Shown one piece after another: positions 7,783 through 11,229 of a stretch of DNA of 11,229 nucleotides (positions within the stretch are counted from its first letter, which is position 1; each line of letters begins with the position of its first letter). Source of the stretch: Candidatus Omnitrophota bacterium (lineage in GTDB: Bacteria; Omnitrophota; Gorgyraeia; 2-02-FULL-51-18; JAGOUK01); contig JAGVCY010000133.1 of the NCBI GenBank assembly GCA_020058965.1, positions 1 to 11,229 of the forward strand, written 5' to 3'. The notes under the pieces were generated by a model. It saw only the letters and a list, made by a program, of their open reading frames with translations, ran no database searches and was not told the DNA's origin. Made by a program: the position numbers and the translations under genes.

Positions 7783-8672
7783 CGTTTGACAATTTCGGTT
7801 CCGATACCCTTATCGGTAAAAATTTCGAGTAAAAGCGCGTGTTCGATCGTGCCGTTGATGATATGGGCTTTTTTAACGCCCCGGTCCATCGCTCGGAGGC
7901 AGGCCCGCACCTTCGGGATCATCCCGCCGCTGATCACGCCTTTTTGAATCAACTCTTCAGCCTCATTGATCTTGACCTGTGAGATCAGCGACTCCGGCCG
8001 CTTCACATCTTCCAGAATTCCATTCTTATCCGTCAGAAGCACGAACTTAAGCGCTTTGAGCTCCCGGGCGATTTCGGCCGCCGCGGTGTCGGCATTCACA
8101 TTGTACGCATTGCCATCCTTGCCGACTCCGATTGGAGAAATCACGGGAATAATGTCGCTCGTCACGAGCTTTTCTAAGATCGAAACATTGCACTGCGTCA
8201 CTTCGCCCACATACCCCAGATCCACCCCGTCGATCTCCGGGTGTTTCTTCGTCATGACCAAATGATCGTCCTTGCCCGAAAGCGAGATCGCGCTCGCCCC
8301 CAACGAAATGAGGTCCCGAACAATTTCGCGGTTCACCTCACTAAGAGCGTCGTCCACCACCGTCATCGTATCCTCATCGGTCACGCGCACACCGTTCATG
8401 AACACCGCTTTTTTTCCGATGGCTTCAAGCTTTTTGTTGATGAAAGGACCGCCTCCGTGAACCAGGATAGGCCGCATCCCGACAAAATTCATGAATACGA
8501 TGTCCTGCAGCACTTCTTTGCGAAGCTTGTCATCCAGCATGGCCGACCCGCCGTATTTGATAACGACGATTTTTTCGAAGAAGCTCTGAATGTACGGCAG
8601 CGCTTCGATCAGCACATCCGCCTTGGCGATTAATTTTTCTATCACGATGGGTCCCTGGATCGACTGGTCCAT
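7779..8672 (-). CDS. argB: Acetylglutamate kinase ArgB, arginine-sensitive type
   Basis: ArgB phosphorylates N-acetylglutamate and is the usual control point of the cyclic arginine pathway. The 297-residue protein shows the amino-acid kinase fold: VIKYGGSAM with Lys39, VHGGGP (71-76), NVNADTAAAEIA (191-202), LLTDKNGIL (212-220) and SGGMIPK with Lys254. Unlike the short E. coli enzyme, it has about 30 residues before the first strand, including ADVLIEALPYIQSF (18-31). This corresponds to the N-terminal helix that builds the arginine-sensitive hexamer in Thermotoga and Pseudomonas. The C-terminal segment EHALLLEIFTDKGIGT (277-292) also fits that class. The usual IIDGR just before it is IINGT here. 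Inhibition by arginine is therefore inferred. Start: AGGA eight bases upstream; gap to argJ ten bases. Confidence 0.96.
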   Translation of the reverse strand: MDQSIQGPIVIEKLIAKADVLIEALPYIQSFFEKIVVIKYGGSAMLDDKLRKEVLQDIVFMNFVGMRPILVHGGGPFINKKLEAIGKKAVFMNGVRVTDEDTMTVVDDALSEVNREIVRDLISLGASAISLSGKDDHLVMTKKHPEIDGVDLGYVGEVTQCNVSILEKLVTSDIIPVISPIGVGKDGNAYNVNADTAAAEIARELKALKFVLLTDKNGILEDVKRPESLISQVKINEAEELIQKGVISGGMIPKVRACLRAMDRGVKKAHIINGTIEHALLLEIFTDKGIGTEIVKR

Positions 8673-8682
8673 GATTTATTTC

Positions 8683-9915
8683 CTAGGTCCGGTACGCCGA
8701 GTTGATTTTTACATACTGAGTCGAAAGGTCGCTCGTCCAAATGACCGCGTTCTTGGTTCCCAGACCCAAATCCACCGTGACGCGGATCTCTTCTTTGCGA
8801 AATATTTTAGCCAGCTGCGCTTCTTTTTGACGAACGCCCTGATCGCCTTTGAGAACGACATAAGGTCCGATCTTGATCTGAAGCCGTGAGGGGTCGATGA
8901 CGACGGACGCGTAGCCGATGCTGGCCGCGATCCGGCCCCAGTTGGGGTCGCACCCGTACAGTGCGGTCTTCACCAGATTGGAGCAGCCGATCGACATCGC
9001 GACGGCACGGGCATCCTCGGCGGTTTTGGCGTTTTTGACCGCGATCTCAACAAATTTGGTCGCGCCCTCGGCATCATGGATCATCGCTTTGGCCATATCG
9101 ATGCAAATATCTTCCAATGCGGCCAAAAAAATCCTGAACTCAGGCGTTTTTTCACGAATGATGGGGTTGCGGGCCTTGCCGTTGGCCAGCACAAGCACCA
9201 TGTCATTGGTGGATTGGTCGCCGTCCACCGAAATCATGTTGAAGCTCCGTCCGACGGCGGTGTTCAGCGCGGACTTAAGCGCCGCCTCGCCGATCACGGC
9301 ATCCGTCGTCACAAAGCACAACATGGTCGCGTGCTTTTGGCCGTTCGCGGTCATGTAGGGGTGCATCATCCCGGAGCCCTTCGAAATCGCGCCGATCCGG
9401 ACGGTACGCCCGCCGACGCGGATCTTCAGGGCTTTTTCTTTGCAGACCAGATCGGTTGTTAAAATTGCCTGCGCCGCGTCCTCGCTGGCTTGCGGTCCCG
9501 TGCGAAGCCCGTCCGCCAACTCCTGCATCCCCTCGGTCACGCGGTCAATCGGCAGCCGTTGACCGATAACACCGGTCGACGCGGTCAAGATCATTGCGGG
9601 AGAAATTCCGAGCGCCTTGGCGGCCGATTCGGCCATCATCAAATTATGCCGCTTGCCGGAGGGGCCCGTAAGGCAGTTGGCATTTCCGGAATTCGCCATG
9701 ATCGCCTGTGCTTGATTATTACGAAGCTGCTTCAAATTAAATTGCACACATGCGGCCTTCAGCTGATTGGTCGTAAAAACGCCCGCCGCCGCGCACGGAG
9801 AGTCCGAAGCGATGAGCATCAAATCACGCTTTTTGGATTTTTTTATTCCGCAAAATATGCCGTTGGCTTTAAAGCCCAACGGCGCGGTGATTCCGCCCTT
9901 CAAAAGTTCTTTCAT
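8683..9915 (-). CDS. argJ: Bifunctional ornithine/glutamate acetyltransferase ArgJ
   Basis: ArgJ moves the acetyl group from N-acetylornithine to glutamate, recycling it so that a separate ArgA is needed little or not at all. Bifunctional forms can also use acetyl-CoA; the sequence alone does not decide which. The precursor cuts itself into alpha and beta chains before the nucleophilic threonine. Visible motifs are the oxyanion-hole region TASTGVIG (111-118), ISKGSGMMHP (177-186), ATMLCFVTTDA (196-206) with Ala196-Thr197 as the expected cleavage site, GCDPNWGRIAASIGYAS and the closing VKINSAYRT. The family motif usually runs PNM-ATML directly; here PYM is followed by seven extra residues, TANGQKH (189-195), before ATML. 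Length, 410, is otherwise normal. GAGGGA stands nine bases before the ATG. The gene follows argC after 33 bases. Confidence 0.96.
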   Translation of the reverse strand: MKELLKGGITAPLGFKANGIFCGIKKSKKRDLMLIASDSPCAAAGVFTTNQLKAACVQFNLKQLRNNQAQAIMANSGNANCLTGPSGKRHNLMMAESAAKALGISPAMILTASTGVIGQRLPIDRVTEGMQELADGLRTGPQASEDAAQAILTTDLVCKEKALKIRVGGRTVRIGAISKGSGMMHPYMTANGQKHATMLCFVTTDAVIGEAALKSALNTAVGRSFNMISVDGDQSTNDMVLVLANGKARNPIIREKTPEFRIFLAALEDICIDMAKAMIHDAEGATKFVEIAVKNAKTAEDARAVAMSIGCSNLVKTALYGCDPNWGRIAASIGYASVVIDPSRLQIKIGPYVVLKGDQGVRQKEAQLAKIFRKEEIRVTVDLGLGTKNAVIWTSDLSTQYVKINSAYRT

Positions 9916-9948
9916 GCCTGAGCGTCCCTCATTTTGTTTTAACGGCCT

Positions 9949-10998
9949 TTATCTCAGACCCGCGGTTTCATCAAAACCATACATCAGGTTCATGTTCTGA
10001 ACCGCCTGGCCGCTCGCGCCCTTCTGCAGATTATCGATCGCCGACACGATCACGACGACCCCTGTGTCCTTGCGCACGCCCACGCCGATATGGCATTGAT
10101 TGGTGCCGTTCACATTCCGAAGCTCCGGAAATTCACCATCCGGAAGGACTTTCACGAACGGTTCCTTCGCGTACCGCTGGGTATAAATTTCGCGCAAGCG
10201 CTCCGGAGCCACAGGAGCCGTCGGCGTCACATAAATCGTCGCCAAAATGCCGCGGTTGATCGGCAAAAGGTGCGGGATAAAAACAAATGGCTGCTCCGGG
10301 CTATTTGCCGCACTGCCAAAAGCGAGGCCCTGACGAATTTCGGCTTCGTGCTGATGACCCATGACCTTGTACGCCTTAAAACTCTCGGCAATTTCAGAAA
10401 AAAGAAGGGATTGGGATGCTTTGCGGCCGGCACCCGTCACACCGCTCTTTGCGTCAAGGATGCACGGAGCCGACCAGCGGATACCCGCCTCCAAGAGAGG
10501 AAGTAATCCCAATAACGAGGCAGTCGGGTAACACCCTGGATTCGCGACCAACTTGGCGCCCCGCAGATCCTTACGCCGATACTCGCTCAGCCCGTAAACC
10601 GCCTGACTCAAACGCGCCGAATCCGTGTGCTCAAATTGATAATATTGCGGATACCAAGCGGGATTTTTTAGCCGGTAATCCGCGCTCACATCGATCACGC
10701 TTTTACCGCGATCCAACAAAACAGGCGCAACCTGCATGGACGCAGAATGCGGCAGTGCCAAAAAAATGAGGTCACAGGCCCTGGCCGCGTCCTCCGCATC
10801 CATGACCCTGCAATCCAAATCAATTTTTCCTTCCAGATAGGGAAAAATAGATTGAATTTTGCAATGGCGATCTTCCCGCGCGGCGACATAGGTCACTTCC
10901 GCGTGGGGATGACGGATTAGAATTCTTAAAAGTTCTTCACCGCTGTAACCGGTGACGCCGGCGATGCCGACTTTCACCTTCTGCTGAAAAAAACGCAT
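9949..10998 (-). CDS. argC: N-acetyl-gamma-glutamyl-phosphate reductase ArgC
   Basis: ArgC reduces N-acetylglutamyl phosphate with NADPH to the semialdehyde, the step between ArgB and ArgD. The N-terminal Rossmann motif is GIAGVTGYSGEELLR (11-25). The catalytic cysteine is Cys156 in VANPGCYPTASL, followed by KSGVTGAGRKA (184-194) and the histidine motif GHQHEAEI (214-221). At 349 residues it is the common length. The ATG at 10998 gives MRFFQQK before the usual family beginning VKVGIAG. A TAG stop lies directly upstream in frame, so no longer start exists, and there is no good Shine-Dalgarno sequence. A GTG at 10977 would give the more canonical MKVGIAG start, also without a well-placed ribosome-binding site. 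The first eight codons lie inside a large inverted repeat. This is the first gene of the block. Confidence 0.95.
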   Translation of the reverse strand: MRFFQQKVKVGIAGVTGYSGEELLRILIRHPHAEVTYVAAREDRHCKIQSIFPYLEGKIDLDCRVMDAEDAARACDLIFLALPHSASMQVAPVLLDRGKSVIDVSADYRLKNPAWYPQYYQFEHTDSARLSQAVYGLSEYRRKDLRGAKLVANPGCYPTASLLGLLPLLEAGIRWSAPCILDAKSGVTGAGRKASQSLLFSEIAESFKAYKVMGHQHEAEIRQGLAFGSAANSPEQPFVFIPHLLPINRGILATIYVTPTAPVAPERLREIYTQRYAKEPFVKVLPDGEFPELRNVNGTNQCHIGVGVRKDTGVVVIVSAIDNLQKGASGQAVQNMNLMYGFDETAGLR

Positions 10999-11084
10999 CT
11001 ACTTCGTTGCTCGGGCGCTCATGTGGCTATCGCCACACCGCGCGCCCTCGCGCCTCGTATCTGCGATTTTTTGAGCAGAAGGTG
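10975..11084. repeat. 110-bp imperfect palindrome covering the argC start
   Basis: The element is symmetric about 11029.5. Outer arms pair without gaps: 10975-10985 with 11074-11084 (CACCTTCTGCT and its complement, 11 bp), 10987-10992 with 11067-11072 (A6/T6) and 10994-10997 with 11062-11065 (CGCA/TGCG), which is 21 of 23 positions. The middle is looser, with TAC/GTA at 11000-11002 and 11057-11059. The core has GGGCGC at 11013-11018 against 11042-11047, and TGTGGC/GCCACA at 11022-11027 and 11032-11037 around a four-base loop. The argC ATG and codons 2-8 are in one outer arm. The nested GC-rich core and long matching ends resemble a dispersed REP-like or MITE-like palindrome. If transcribed, it would fold as a long hairpin that includes the argC start codon. 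Only one copy is in the window. Confidence 0.85.
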
Positions 11085-11156
11085 TTTTTTCTAGTGTCAT
11101 CTAAATTTTGCCTTTTCTAAAAAAGTTGCGCGCTATTTTATCACAAATTTGTAAAT
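11085..11156. other. AT-rich leader and promoter stretch between terminator and palindrome
   Basis: Apart from the promoter candidate this 72-base stretch shows no open reading frame with a ribosome-binding site, no RNA gene and no further clear hairpin. Its high AT content contrasts with the genes to its left and suits a promoter region. Confidence 0.5.
11135..11143 (-). promoter_or_regulatory. Candidate extended -10 promoter element for the argC block
   Basis: On the minus strand TGATAAAAT fits an extended -10 (TGN followed by TAAAAT, five of six to TATAAT). The -35 region at 16-17 bases is only a T-run, so the match is weak there. Transcription would start near 11128, giving a leader of about 130 bases that contains the whole palindrome. 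The ten-base palindrome ACAAATTTGT overlaps its upstream edge and could be an operator, but it does not match the ArgR box. The call rests on sequence resemblance only. Confidence 0.4.
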
Positions 11157-11180
11157 AAAAAACGGGCCGTAAAAGACCCG
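11157..11180 (-). terminator. Intrinsic terminator upstream of argC
   Basis: Read on the minus strand, CGGGTC and GGCCCG form a six-base-pair stem (one G-U pair) with a six-base loop, followed at once by six T residues. It lies upstream of the promoter candidate, so it most likely ends the preceding minus-strand transcript outside the window. It could instead act as an attenuator if transcription of the arginine block starts further upstream. Confidence 0.65.
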
Positions 11181-11194
11181 AAAGGAGGTGTTCT

Positions 11195-11229
11195 TTAAGT
11201 TAATTTAAACAAAATTCCCAAACCTAAAC
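11195..11229 (-). CDS. Possible last codons of an upstream gene
   Basis: One minus-strand frame reads LGLGILFKLT and then stops with TAA at 11195-11197, 14 bases before the terminator stem. This spacing fits the end of a gene. Another frame also stops nearby (FRFGNFV), so the choice of frame is uncertain and ten codons are too few to identify a product. Confidence 0.2.
   Translation of the reverse strand, partial: LGLGILFKLT

Noticed and set aside
6559..7947. A 462-codon plus-strand open frame opposite argD and the end of argB
   Set aside because: It is antisense to two enzymes with complete motifs, is rich in Arg and His as expected from reversed codons, and shows no recognisable domain. 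It is a shadow frame.
9912..9932. Six-codon reading frame before argJ with a stop overlapping its ATG
   Set aside because: It has no ribosome-binding site of its own and contains the argJ one. It probably arises by chance in the 33-base gap.
11143..11152. ArgR operator (ARG box)
   Set aside because: ACAAATTTGT is a short palindrome that lacks the TGAAT/ATTCA half-sites of the known ARG box, and its flanks do not extend the symmetry.
11178..11194. 3' end of a 16S rRNA gene on the minus strand (CACCTCCTTTC)
   Set aside because: The match is limited to the anti-Shine-Dalgarno bases. The preceding bases are AT-rich and do not match the conserved end of 16S rRNA.
1..11229. CRISPR array, insertion sequence, phage, toxin or defence genes
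   Set aside because: All of the coding sequence is accounted for by ten biosynthetic genes, and no direct-repeat array, transposase or integrase frame was seen on either strand.

Overview
The window is a single block of amino-acid biosynthesis genes, all on the minus strand, so transcription runs from the right end to the left end. In that direction the order is argC, argJ, argB, argD, argF, argG, argH, lysA, dapF and a dapA that runs off the left edge. The first seven genes cover glutamate to arginine apart from initial acetylation by a separate ArgA; the bifunctional ArgJ can supply that step by recycling acetyl groups. The last three belong to the diaminopimelate/lysine pathway: dapA opens it, dapF makes meso-diaminopimelate, and lysA decarboxylates that to lysine.

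The genes are packed like one operon. argB/argD and dapF/dapA overlap by the four bases ATGA, lysA/dapF overlap by 8 bases and argH/lysA by 14. The other junctions are 2, 9, 10, 33 and 43 bases. No internal terminator or promoter was found by eye. Arginine control is suggested by the amino-terminal helix of ArgB, and lysine control by an almost complete lysine-binding site in DapA.

The right end (10999 to 11229) is the only non-coding stretch. Read in the direction of transcription it holds a possible last few codons of an upstream gene, a convincing intrinsic terminator, an AT-rich stretch with an extended -10 promoter candidate, and a 110-bp nearly symmetric inverted repeat (10975 to 11084). 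The inner end of the repeat contains the argC start codon and its first eight codons. This is the least ordinary part of the window.

The organism is a bacterium of balanced to moderately GC-rich composition. Its lysine-sensitive type of DapA, its cyclic ArgJ route and the linkage of argBDFGH to lysA/dap genes recall, from memory, Desulfobacterota such as Geobacter and candidate phyla such as Omnitrophota; the sequence alone does not fix the phylum. No RNA genes, CRISPR array, insertion sequence or phage gene was seen. Most of the window is conventional metabolism. The points worth following are the palindrome at the argC start, a seven-residue insertion at the ArgJ self-cleavage site, and a basic amino-terminal tail on ArgF.
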